Made by a program: the position numbers and the translations under genes. Below the pieces are notes generated by a model. That model was not told the DNA's origin and did no database searches. It saw only the letters and a program-made list of their open reading frames with translations. A stretch of 6,022 bases of DNA from JAEUMD01 sp964559355. Lineage in GTDB: Bacteria > Pseudomonadota > Alphaproteobacteria > Rhizobiales > Hyphomicrobiaceae. Positions within the stretch are counted from its first letter, which is position 1; every line of letters starts with the position of its first letter. Shown here piece by piece: positions 1-5,746 of this stretch. The stretch covers positions 1 to 6,022 of the forward strand of contig CAZLHQ010000178.1 in NCBI GenBank assembly GCA_964559355.1. Reading direction: 5' to 3'.

Positions 1-639
1 CTGATGCAAGCGGTGAAGCGGTTCGATCCCGACAAGGGCTTCCGTCTGGCGACCTATGCCATGTGGTGGATTCGCGCGTCGATCCAGGAGTACATCCTGC
101 GCTCGTGGAGCCTCGTCAAAATGGGCACTACGGCTGCGCAGAAGAAGCTGTTCTTCAACTTGCGCCGCGTGAAGGGACAGTTGCAGGCCCTCGAAGAGGG
201 GGACCTCAAGCCCGATCAGGTCAAGAAGATCGCGACCAAGCTCGGTGTCAGCGAGGATGATGTCGTGTCGATGAACCGTCGCTTGGGTGGCGACGCTTCA
301 CTGAACGCGCCGATCCGGGCTGAAAGTGATTCGGGCGAGTGGCAGGATTGGCTGGTGGACGACACGCCCGATCAGGAAGAGGCGCTGGCCGAGGCCGAGG
401 AATTGAGCCAGCGGCGCAACTATCTCAATTCGGCGCTGTCGACATTGAATGAGCGTGAGCGGCGTATTTTCGAGGCGCGCAGGCTAGCAGAGGAGCCGGC
501 GACGCTGGAAGACCTGTCCGCCGAGTTCGGTGTCAGTCGCGAGCGTATCCGCCAGATCGAGGTGCGTGCGTTCGAGAAGGTACAAAAGGCAGTGACCAGC
601 TCGGCCCGTGAAGGCGAGCGGCCTGCGGCGGCCCACTGA
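1..639 (+). CDS. rpoH: RNA polymerase heat-shock sigma factor RpoH (sigma-32), C-terminal part
   Basis: This is an alternative sigma factor that directs core RNA polymerase to heat-shock promoters in the cytoplasm. The gene is cut by the left edge: the frame is open from base 1, and about 80-90 N-terminal residues are missing if it has the usual length of nearly 300. The first visible residues (FDPDKGFRLATYAMWWIR, IQEYILRSWSLVK) are sigma region 2.3/2.4, which melts and reads the -10 element. They are followed by QKKLFFNLRR, the RpoH box that separates RpoH from RpoD and other group members. Region 4 is at the end: ERERRIFEARRL, then the helix-turn-helix LEDLSAEFGVSRERIRQIEVRAFEKV that reads the -35 element. 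The stop TGA at 637-639 is followed 36 bases later by a clear terminator. Alphaproteobacteria may carry more than one rpoH paralogue; which one this is cannot be told here. Confidence 0.95.
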   Translation: MMQAVKRFDPDKGFRLATYAMWWIRASIQEYILRSWSLVKMGTTAAQKKLFFNLRRVKGQLQALEEGDLKPDQVKKIATKLGVSEDDVVSMNRRLGGDASLNAPIRAESDSGEWQDWLVDDTPDQEEALAEAEELSQRRNYLNSALSTLNERERRIFEARRLAEEPATLEDLSAEFGVSRERIRQIEVRAFEKVQKAVTSSAREGERPAAAH

Positions 640-675
640 GGCCGAATTTGGCATCGTGTGTGATGACGTGTTGCG

Positions 676-701
676 AAGGCCGGCCGTCGTGCCGGCCTTT
701 T
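676..701 (+). terminator. Rho-independent terminator of rpoH
   Basis: A perfect 9-bp stem, AAGGCCGGC (676-684) paired with GCCGGCCTT (691-699), has a 6-nt loop and ends in a short T run (698-701). It begins 36 bases after the rpoH stop, as expected for an intrinsic terminator. The T tract is short (TTTT), but the stem is very GC-rich. Confidence 0.85.
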
Positions 702-1423
702 GCATGCGTGGTATCGGCGAGCGCTGCCAGACCATCGTCCGATACAGCCGCTCGGGCCTCGCACTGCGCTCCTGCCAAAGCCGCACATGCAACACCAGAA
801 ATAGGTCAGGTGTGTTGGCGTTGTGTCGCACGAATCACTTAGCATCCCTTTCGTGGGCGTGATGTCGTCCACCGGAGAGGCGTCCTCGGGAGCTCGGGCT
901 CGGTGAGGATCCGTGCCGGGTGCGTGAGTCAGGGCCATGTGAGGTTCACGCCCTTGACGAAATCAAATGGCGCCGGTTTCAGCCGGCACCCAATGAGCGG
1001 CAGACGCGGGGCGGACAGGGATGGGGCCGCCCGAGGGACCGTCTGCCGACGATCGCACCGCAATGCCTTACAACTCGTCCTGGACCGCCGCCTACCCACC
1101 TTCTCGATAAGCGCATTCGCCACAACGGGCTCGCCTGGTCCGTTGCGGTCGGCGCGTGGCAATTATCCCGAAGGAAACCAGGCTTCAGGGCCTCTGGGTA
1201 TCCGGCCAGCTCACGAAGATGGAGCGGCCCATGCCAATGCGCCTTCATCCACGTTTGGTCCCTGTGCTCATGAGCGTTTGTGCGCGTTTGTTCGAGGTCC
1301 TGAAACTCGATCCCGATTGGTTCATCCTGCTCTGGCGCCTGAAACCTTCGCATCCCCCAAGTAGGGGATAGCTGGGCTCTGCCGGCGCCTCGGTGCGAAG
1401 GGTGCTGCCGGCTACAAGTCACA
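702..1423. other. Gene-poor intergenic region between rpoH and amiC
   Basis: About 720 bases lie between two strong hairpins with no gene I can support. Open frames exist on both strands (for example 903-1364 plus, 1156-1371 plus from a GTG, 979-1593 minus). They overlap one another, lack good ribosome binding sites, are rich in Arg/Pro/Ser as expected of GC-rich shadow frames, and resemble no family I know. The 1156-1371 plus frame (71 codons) is the least unlikely, because it ends about 50 bases before the 1424-1447 hairpin, but it has no Shine-Dalgarno sequence. I found no tRNA, and no mobile-element ends were recognised. A small inverted repeat GCCGG/CCGGC lies at 972-987. The region could be a decayed gene, a small RNA locus or simple spacer. 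Confidence 0.5.
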
Positions 1424-1447
1424 AAGGCCGGTCGTGAGACCGGCCTT
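1424..1447 (-). terminator. Terminator hairpin downstream of amiC, possibly bidirectional
   Basis: A perfect 10-bp stem, AAGGCCGGTC (1424-1433) and GACCGGCCTT (1438-1447), has a 4-nt loop. It lies about 78 bases past the amiC stop on the minus strand, where the read-out after the stem continues CTTTGTG. On the plus strand the read-out is CTTCTACATTT, so transcription from the rpoH side could also stop here. Neither tail has a long U run, so strength is uncertain, but the stem is unusually stable. Confidence 0.7.
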
Positions 1448-1525
1448 CTACATTTCTGGCTGCTGGGATGTTCGCCGTCGATGTCGGCAGGACGGGTCGT
1501 CAGCAGGCGCGCGGTGCGATCAGCT

Positions 1526-2941
1526 TCACAATGGCAACCGCGCCAGCTGGTGGCTGAAGTAGTTCTCGACCGCCGTGGTGATCGAGCTGGCAACCTTCTG
1601 GCGCCATTCGTTCGATTTCAAGAGTGCGGCGTCCTGCCGATTGGACACGTACGCAAGCTCGATCAGCACCGAGGGGAACTGCGCCGTCTTCAAGACGCGG
1701 AATGCGGCCTGCTGGTCGGGATCGTCGCGCATGTTGGTTGTGGCGCTCATGTAGTTGACGACGCTGCGTGCAAAGATGCTGGTGCGTTCCTTGGTGGCGT
1801 CGACATCGCGGCGCGCCAGATCGGCGAGAATGCCTTTGACGGCATCGACATCGCCGCTCGCCCCCTTGACGCTCGAAACTTCGTCCTTGCTCAAGACATG
1901 CTCGGCGGCGTCGTCCTTGGCCGACCCCTTGAGACGGTCGGCAACGCCATTTCGCAGCGTGTAGATGGTAGCGCCACGCGCTGCCGTCGAAGCGTAGTCG
2001 GCATGTACAGCAATGAACAAGCTGGCGTTGTGGCGTTCGGCGAAGGCGCGGCGCGCGTCGAGCTCGACGAACACATCGCTATCGCGCGTCATCATGATCT
2101 TGTAGCGGCCGGTTGATTCGAGCAGTTCCTTCAGCACCTTGGAGAACGCCAGCACCACATCCTTCTCGACGGTGCCGAACTTCTGCGCGCCGGTATCGTG
2201 ACCGCCGTGGCCAGGATCGATGACGATGATCGGCTTGAAGGCGCGTGCGGCGCGCTTTGCCGGGGCTTCCGCCGGGCGGGGTGTGGGCGGCTGCAGGCCG
2301 AGCTTATAGGGCGTCCCACCCAGCGATGCCGACGAATTGCGGTTCAAAGCGGCCTGCGCGGGAATGATGTCGAGCGCCAGCTGATAGCCCTTGCCGCCTG
2401 CGGCCTTCTCGAGACGCTGACCTTCGATCACGACTGGGGCGGTGACGTCGATGACGACACGCTGGCGGCCTGGGGCCGAAAGCCCGCCGCGGAACGAAGC
2501 GATGAGTCCGACCGGCCGGTCGCCGACCTGGCGCGGCAGGTCGATTGCAGCCTCGGGCAGCTCGACGATGACGCGATTGGGGTTGGAAAGCGCAAAAACG
2601 GAATATTTCACCCGCTTGTCGAGGCCGATGACGAAGCGCGTGCGTTTGGCGGTGGCTTCGAGATTGCCGTCACTGCCGACGCCGACGCCGGCGACTGCGG
2701 GTTTGCGTCCGAGATCGGCAACCTCGAAACTCTCTGAGGCGTCATCGGCGGTGGCAATGTCGGTTGCAGGTGCGGCGGCTGCGCGACGATCGGTCGTAAG
2801 GCTGGCGGCCGCAGGCATGGCGGCGGCAAGCGTTTGCGCATCGGCAAGGCTGCCGGGCAAAGAAGCGGCCAACAGGACGATTGGCAAAATAGCAGGCGCG
2901 CACACGCCGAGCCGGCGCGGCTTGACCCTGAAAATGTTCAC
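1526..2941 (-). CDS. amiC: N-acetylmuramoyl-L-alanine amidase, AmiC type, exported
   Basis: This zinc hydrolase cuts the amide bond between N-acetylmuramic acid and L-alanine in peptidoglycan. The AmiA/B/C family acts in the periplasm to split septal wall during cell separation. Numbered from the chosen GTG start (471 residues), it has a signal peptide at 1-35 (basic KPRR, hydrophobic core, cleavage near ADA/Q). An AMIN domain spans about 97-195 and may target peptidoglycan or the division site. A Pro/Ala linker follows, then Amidase_3 at about 236-464. Family zinc ligands are visible as H245 in DPGHGG, E259 in GTVEKD and H313 in AVHAD; E428 in LIELAYVSN is the catalytic glutamate. The long insert at about 332-400 matches the autoinhibitory segment of amidases activated by EnvC/NlpD-type partners. 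The GTG start (plus-strand CAC at 2939-2941) is chosen because it gives a normal signal peptide and follows a G-rich GGGGGT. An ATG at 3025 would add 28 residues before the signal peptide and has no ribosome binding site. Confidence 0.9.
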   Translation of the reverse strand: MNIFRVKPRRLGVCAPAILPIVLLAASLPGSLADAQTLAAAMPAAASLTTDRRAAAAPATDIATADDASESFEVADLGRKPAVAGVGVGSDGNLEATAKRTRFVIGLDKRVKYSVFALSNPNRVIVELPEAAIDLPRQVGDRPVGLIASFRGGLSAPGRQRVVIDVTAPVVIEGQRLEKAAGGKGYQLALDIIPAQAALNRNSSASLGGTPYKLGLQPPTPRPAEAPAKRAARAFKPIIVIDPGHGGHDTGAQKFGTVEKDVVLAFSKVLKELLESTGRYKIMMTRDSDVFVELDARRAFAERHNASLFIAVHADYASTAARGATIYTLRNGVADRLKGSAKDDAAEHVLSKDEVSSVKGASGDVDAVKGILADLARRDVDATKERTSIFARSVVNYMSATTNMRDDPDQQAAFRVLKTAQFPSVLIELAYVSNRQDAALLKSNEWRQKVASSITTAVENYFSHQLARLPL

Positions 2942-3060
2942 GTTCGACCCCCGTCTAACGCAATACAAGCTGCTTTCGCAGATCACGGGAAGGTTGCCCC
3001 ACGAAGATGGCCTTTTCCGGGTCATCGTCGGGCGCTGTTAAGGTTATCGCGCGGGAAGGG

Positions 3061-3075
3061 TTAACCTTTTACTAA
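3061..3075. promoter_or_regulatory. Possible CtrA-type binding site upstream of amiC
   Basis: The plus strand reads TTAA (3061-3064), seven bases, then CTAA (3072-3075). The established binding consensus of the alphaproteobacterial cell-cycle regulator CtrA is TTAA-N7-TTAA, so this differs by one base. A further TTAA occurs at 3038-3041. The motif lies about 120 bases upstream of the GTG start of amiC, a gene of cell separation, within the only AT-rich patch of this intergenic stretch. The match is short and could be chance. Confidence 0.3.
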
Positions 3076-3135
3076 TTGCGCGAAAGTCCGCGGGGTGCCT
3101 GGTCGTTGAAATGACCAAGGGAGGGTGCGTGCGGC

Positions 3136-3636
3136 CTATTCGGCGGCCTTGGTGGCGGGGGCGATCGGCGTTTCCCAGCGGCCGGTGGCCGTCTCGTCGG
3201 CTTCGCGCGCGTCGACCCAGCCGCCTGTGCCATCGGCGCGGGTTTCCTTTTTCCAGAACGGCGCCTTGGTCTTCAGGAAATCCATCAGAAAAGAGGCGGC
3301 CTCGAACGCGTCCTGACGGTGTCGCGAGGCCGTGACCACCAGCACGATGTTATCGCCAGGATGCAACCTTCCGTAGCGATGCACGATCAGGCTCGCCTGC
3401 AGCGGCCAGCGGCCGCGGGCTTGCGTCTCGATTCGCTCCAGCTCGGCCTGCGTCATGCCCGGGTAGTGCTCGAGCGTCATTTCCGTAATGGGCGACGTAT
3501 TCGGGCCAGCCGCATCGGCGCCATCGCGCACGGTGCCGGTGAAGGTGACGATGGCGCCGATGTCGGTTCGCCCATGCGTCAGACGGCGCACTTCTGCGGT
3601 GATGTCGAAATCGGCTTCCTCGACCCGCACGCTCAT
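3136..3636 (-). CDS. moaE: Molybdopterin synthase catalytic (large) subunit MoaE
   Basis: MoaE binds cyclic pyranopterin monophosphate and, with thiocarboxylated MoaD, inserts the two dithiolene sulfurs that make molybdopterin, the core of the molybdenum cofactor. The 166-residue product is close to the usual length (about 150 in E. coli) with a short extra tail. Family signatures are visible in order: TDIGAIVTFTGTVRD (24-38), LEHYPGM (55-61), IVHRYGRLHPGD (84-95), the ASRHRQDAF stretch (103-111), and KTKAPFWKKE (122-131). K122 and K129 stand at the spacing of the essential E. coli lysines K119 and K126. The ATG at 3636 follows the moaD stop by four bases, and its weak GGGGGT Shine-Dalgarno overlaps the moaD end, so the two are probably translationally coupled, as fits subunits of one heterotetramer. 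It is the last gene of the minus-strand run. Confidence 0.95.
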   Translation of the reverse strand: MSVRVEEADFDITAEVRRLTHGRTDIGAIVTFTGTVRDGADAAGPNTSPITEMTLEHYPGMTQAELERIETQARGRWPLQASLIVHRYGRLHPGDNIVLVVTASRHRQDAFEAASFLMDFLKTKAPFWKKETRADGTGGWVDAREADETATGRWETPIAPATKAAE

Positions 3637-3640
3637 CGCT

Positions 3641-3913
3641 TCAACCCCCAGTCACCGGAGGAAAGAAGGCAATTTCGCGGGCGCCCGCAATCGGCGCGGC
3701 GGGCTTCACATGGGTCTGGTCGATGGCCGCACGCACGACCTCGGGGGCGACAAAGGCCGCTTCATATTCAGGACCGAGCGTTCTGAGCCAGCCGACCAGT
3801 TCACCGATGGTCGCAACCCCGGCTGGCACCTGTACGGTTTCCTCGGCGCGGCCCATCTTCTCGCGCACCCAGGCGAAATAGAGAATGCGAATTCTTGCGC
3901 CACTTTCGGTCAT
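3641..3913 (-). CDS. moaD: Molybdopterin synthase sulfur-carrier (small) subunit MoaD
   Basis: MoaD is a small ubiquitin-like protein whose C-terminal Gly-Gly is adenylated (by MoeB-type enzymes) and turned into a thiocarboxylate that donates sulfur within molybdopterin synthase. The product of 90 residues ends in PPVTGG, the diagnostic terminus. The start of the mature fold (RIRILYFAWVREKMG) and the segment IAFFPPVTGG are typical of the family. The ATG at 3913 is chosen because AGGAG lies nine bases upstream (plus-strand CTCCT at 3923-3927). An earlier in-frame ATG at 3934 adds seven residues (MLQELQA), has no ribosome binding site, and would itself read through this AGGAG. The gene sits 58 bases after pgsA and 4 before moaE. 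Confidence 0.93.
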   Translation of the reverse strand: MTESGARIRILYFAWVREKMGRAEETVQVPAGVATIGELVGWLRTLGPEYEAAFVAPEVVRAAIDQTHVKPAAPIAGAREIAFFPPVTGG

Positions 3914-3922
3914 TGCCTGCAA

Positions 3923-3927
3923 CTCCT
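3923..3927 (-). promoter_or_regulatory. Ribosome binding site that fixes the moaD start
   Basis: AGGAG on the minus strand lies nine bases before the ATG at 3913. It lies inside the coding sequence of the longer alternative start (3934), which has no comparable site, so it supports the shorter protein. Confidence 0.6.
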
Positions 3928-3971
3928 GGAGCATAGCCCGCGCGCGCTGGGCGAACCGCTCATGTGACCGC

Positions 3972-4559
3972 TTAACGTGACATGGCGTGCTTCACGCCAG
4001 CTTTCAAATAATCATACCCGGTCCACAGCGTCAGCAGGGCGGCAAGCCATAACAGGGTTATGCCGGTTGCCTCCGCGCCAGGTAGAGATTTTTCGGCGGC
4101 AGGACCCGCCAGCAGCACCGCCAGCGCGATCATCTGGACAGCCGTCTTCCATTTGGCCAGCATCGACACGCGGACCTTGACGTTGAGCTCGGCCAGGAAT
4201 TCGCGCAAGCCCGACACCAGGATCTCGCGGCAAAGGATGATGATGGCCGCCCAGATCGAGATTTTGCCAATGGTGCCATCGTAGACCAGCATCATCAGCG
4301 CTGCGCCGACGAGCAGTTTGTCCGCTATCGGATCGAGCATCGCGCCAAGCGTCGATTGCTGCTCCCAGGCGCGCGCGAGATAGCCGTCGAGCCAATCCGT
4401 GATGCCGGCGACGACGAATAGGGCGAAGGCCGACCATCGTGCCACGTCACCCTGCAGGAAGTAGAGACAGGCGACGAGCGCCGGCACCGCCGCAATACGC
4501 CCATAGGTCAGGACGTTGGGCAGGCTCAGCGGCTCGGTTCGGGCAGGCACGACGCTCAT
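3972..4559 (-). CDS. pgsA: CDP-diacylglycerol--glycerol-3-phosphate 3-phosphatidyltransferase (phosphatidylglycerophosphate synthase)
   Basis: This inner-membrane enzyme transfers the phosphatidyl group of CDP-diacylglycerol to glycerol-3-phosphate, the committed step to phosphatidylglycerol and cardiolipin. The 195-residue product has the complete CDP-alcohol phosphatidyltransferase signature: D55xxD58G, A62R63, then G72xxxD76xxxD80, where the aspartates bind the metal ions. LPNVLTYGRI (13-22) near the N-terminus is the usual PgsA opening. Hydrophobic membrane segments lie at roughly 22-36, 41-53, 82-93, 102-113, 139-152 and 165-182. The ATG at 4559 has only a weak, distant purine stretch upstream. 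The gene follows the exported unknown by 85 bases and precedes moaD by 58; the order uvrC, pgsA, moaD, moaE is common in alphaproteobacteria. A different alcohol substrate is possible for the family, but the length, N-terminus and context favour PgsA. Confidence 0.93.
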   Translation of the reverse strand: MSVVPARTEPLSLPNVLTYGRIAAVPALVACLYFLQGDVARWSAFALFVVAGITDWLDGYLARAWEQQSTLGAMLDPIADKLLVGAALMMLVYDGTIGKISIWAAIIILCREILVSGLREFLAELNVKVRVSMLAKWKTAVQMIALAVLLAGPAAEKSLPGAEATGITLLWLAALLTLWTGYDYLKAGVKHAMSR

Positions 4560-4644
4560 GCCGGTTACTTACACCGCCTTACGGTTTCGTCAAAGCGTCC
4601 GCACTGGGGCAGGTAACAGGTGGTGGATGGCCTGTGGGTGGCTC

Positions 4645-5253
4645 TCACTGCGGCTTGGGAATTGCCGTGACATTCAACATTCCCCCGTTGTTACCGGTGG
4701 CCGGCCGGAAGTGATAGAGGAATACGGCGACCTGCGGGGTCAGCCCGGTCCACATGCGCACCTTCTGGCGGGCCTGTTCAAACTCGCCCTGGTGCTTGCG
4801 CCCGACCAGCGCGGCGACCAATCCCGTCACGACCTCGTGATCGGCATCCTGTGGCAGCACGCTGCACGAATAGGCATCCGCACCGGCGAAGCCCTCCAGC
4901 TTGTCGGTGATGTTCTTGCCCGCCGGGGTGATGCCGTAAGAGACGTGATAGGTCTTGCCGGCCTCCTCGACGCGCCAGGCGCGCAACTGCTTCGGCTTTC
5001 CCTTGGCGGGTGCAAAGCGCTTTAGCGCATCACCCGTTAGCTCTTGCCAGCCATTGGTGAGGGCCGCGATTTCGACTGCGCTGACGTCGGGCACGGTGTC
5101 GAAACAGATGCTTTTGAAGAAGGCGACTAGCTGGCGGCTCGCGGGATCGGCTGTGGTTTGGGGCGTTTCCGGCGCAGCGATGGCGGTGGACGCCGCAAGC
5201 TGCACAAGCGCAATGGCGGCGGCGATAGGGGCTGCAAGGCGACGCGGGAACAT
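4645..5253 (-). CDS. Exported protein of unknown function
   Basis: I do not recognise this family. The 202-residue product begins with a standard Sec signal peptide (MFPRRLAAP, an Ala/Leu/Ile-rich core at about 6-22, likely cleavage after AIA or AIAA near residue 26), so it is probably periplasmic or secreted. The mature part is mixed alpha/beta in character. It has two cysteines, C50 in FFKSICFDTVPD and C130 in AYSCSVLP, that could form a disulfide. An aromatic-rich stretch VAVFLYHFRP (175-184) lies near the C-terminus, followed by a Gly/Asn turn. No membrane segment or lipobox is seen after the signal. The ATG at 5253 is chosen because GGAGGAG lies six bases upstream and the signal peptide begins exactly there, although the frame stays open further upstream into the repeat array. 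It lies between the repeat array and pgsA on the same strand and may be co-transcribed with pgsA. Confidence 0.85.
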   Translation of the reverse strand: MFPRRLAAPIAAAIALVQLAASTAIAAPETPQTTADPASRQLVAFFKSICFDTVPDVSAVEIAALTNGWQELTGDALKRFAPAKGKPKQLRAWRVEEAGKTYHVSYGITPAGKNITDKLEGFAGADAYSCSVLPQDADHEVVTGLVAALVGRKHQGEFEQARQKVRMWTGLTPQVAVFLYHFRPATGNNGGMLNVTAIPKPQ

Positions 5254-5259
5254 GGCGGG

Positions 5260-5266
5260 CTCCTCC
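5260..5266 (-). promoter_or_regulatory. Strong Shine-Dalgarno sequence that fixes the start of the exported protein
   Basis: GGAGGAG on the minus strand lies six bases before the ATG at 5253. It shows that the in-frame extension upstream, which runs through the repeat array to about 5754, is not the real N-terminus. Confidence 0.75.
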
Positions 5267-5320
5267 GGCTGGGGCAGTCGATTGCCCTCACTAGACCCGC
5301 TCTGGGCGAAGCGTGCAGTT

Positions 5321-5339
5321 CCTCTCGTGACACGGGAGG
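5321..5339. promoter_or_regulatory. 19-bp quasi-palindrome upstream of the exported protein, possible operator
   Basis: CCTCTCGTG and CACGGGAGG flank a single central base at 5330, and eight of nine arm positions are symmetric. A looser symmetry extends a few bases further out. It lies about 70 bases upstream of the ATG at 5253, where a repressor or activator dimer could bind. No promoter boxes can be assigned next to it, so the function is a guess. Confidence 0.25.
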
Positions 5340-5376
5340 CAGTGGCAGAGCAGCGGCGCCCCGAGCGAGGCTTGGC

Positions 5377-5683
5377 AGAGCCTGATCGTCTGAGATGGAA
5401 ACGCATGGGTTTCCATCGAGGGCGTGAATCAGACTCTGAAACAAGAGAGCCTGATCGTCTGAGATGGAAACGCATGGGTTTCCATCGAGGGCGTGAATCA
5501 NNNNNNNNNNNNNNNNNNNNNNNNNNNNNNNNNNNNNNNNNNNNNNNNNNNNNNNNNNNNNNNNNNNNNNNNNNNNNNNNNNNNNNNNNNNNNNNNNNNN
5601 GACTCTGAAACAAGAGAGCCTGATCGTCTGAGATGGAAACCCATGCGTTTCCATGGAGGGCGTGAATCAGACTCTCAAACAAG
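5377..5683. repeat. Tandem array of a 69-bp unit with nested inverted repeats
   Basis: Three copies are visible in exact head-to-tail register: 5377-5445, then 5446-5500 continued at 5601-5614, then 5615-5683. Copies 1 and 2 are identical. Copy 3 differs at four positions, all G/C swaps (5641, 5646, 5655, 5676). Each unit begins AGAGCCTGATCGTCTGAG. An inner stem GATGGAAAC (5394-5402 in copy 1) pairs with GTTTCCATC (5409-5417) around a 6-nt loop. Outer arms AGAGCCTGAT (5377-5386) and ATCAGACTCT (5428-5437) pair except for one position, which is a C/A mismatch in plus-strand RNA but a U-G wobble in minus-strand RNA. The array fills the space between the uvrC end and the leader of the exported-protein gene. 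It is not a CRISPR: units adjoin with no unique spacers. Its length is a multiple of three, so several frames stay open through it; I do not regard it as coding. Confidence 0.93.
5501..5600. other. Assembly gap of 100 Ns inside the repeat array
   Basis: Exactly 100 undetermined bases break copy 2 of the 69-bp repeat. If the Ns are removed, the left flank (ending GTGAATCA) and right flank (starting GACTCTGAAA) join into a perfect 69-bp unit identical to copy 1. The run is therefore most simply a placeholder of unknown true length, placed where assembly collapsed in the repeats. Confidence 0.95.
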
Positions 5684-5746
5684 GACTTGGAGCAGGCCAC
5701 CATGGCACGAGGCGATTCCATGTAAGTTGAACCTGCTCGAGCGGCT

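Noticed and set aside
12..36. tRNA T-loop-like GGTTCGATCCC near the left edge
   Set aside because: It lies inside the rpoH coding sequence (encoding RFDPD) and no acceptor or anticodon stem surrounds it.
903..1364. Plus-strand open frames in the rpoH-amiC interval, including 920-1273 and 1156-1371
   Set aside because: No ribosome binding sites, mutually overlapping, and no recognisable protein motif.
979..1593. 204-codon minus-strand open frame overlapping the amiC end
   Set aside because: It overlaps the conserved C-terminus of AmiC and spans the terminator hairpin at 1424-1447; its composition (Arg/Pro/Ser/His-rich) is typical of a shadow frame.
1481..2116. 211-codon plus-strand open frame
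   Set aside because: It is antisense to the catalytic Amidase_3 domain of AmiC; the same holds for 2198-2737 and 2442-3041.
3040..3070. AAGGTTA/TAACCTT stem followed by TTTT-like tail on the plus strand as a terminator
   Set aside because: The AT-rich 7-bp stem has a 15-nt loop, and no plus-strand gene ends nearby; the TTAA elements fit a binding site better.
3098..3119. Hairpin CCTGGTC/GACCAAG downstream of moaE as a terminator
   Set aside because: The stem is only seven pairs with a wobble, the loop has eight bases, and no T run follows on the minus strand; a weak terminator cannot be excluded.
5377..5683. CRISPR-like array
   Set aside because: The 69-bp units abut directly with no unique spacers, contain their own internal hairpins, and no cas genes are nearby.
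5690..5738. GAGCAGG/CCTGCTC inverted repeat just after uvrC as its terminator
   Set aside because: The arms are separated by 35 bases and no T run follows; too weak to call.
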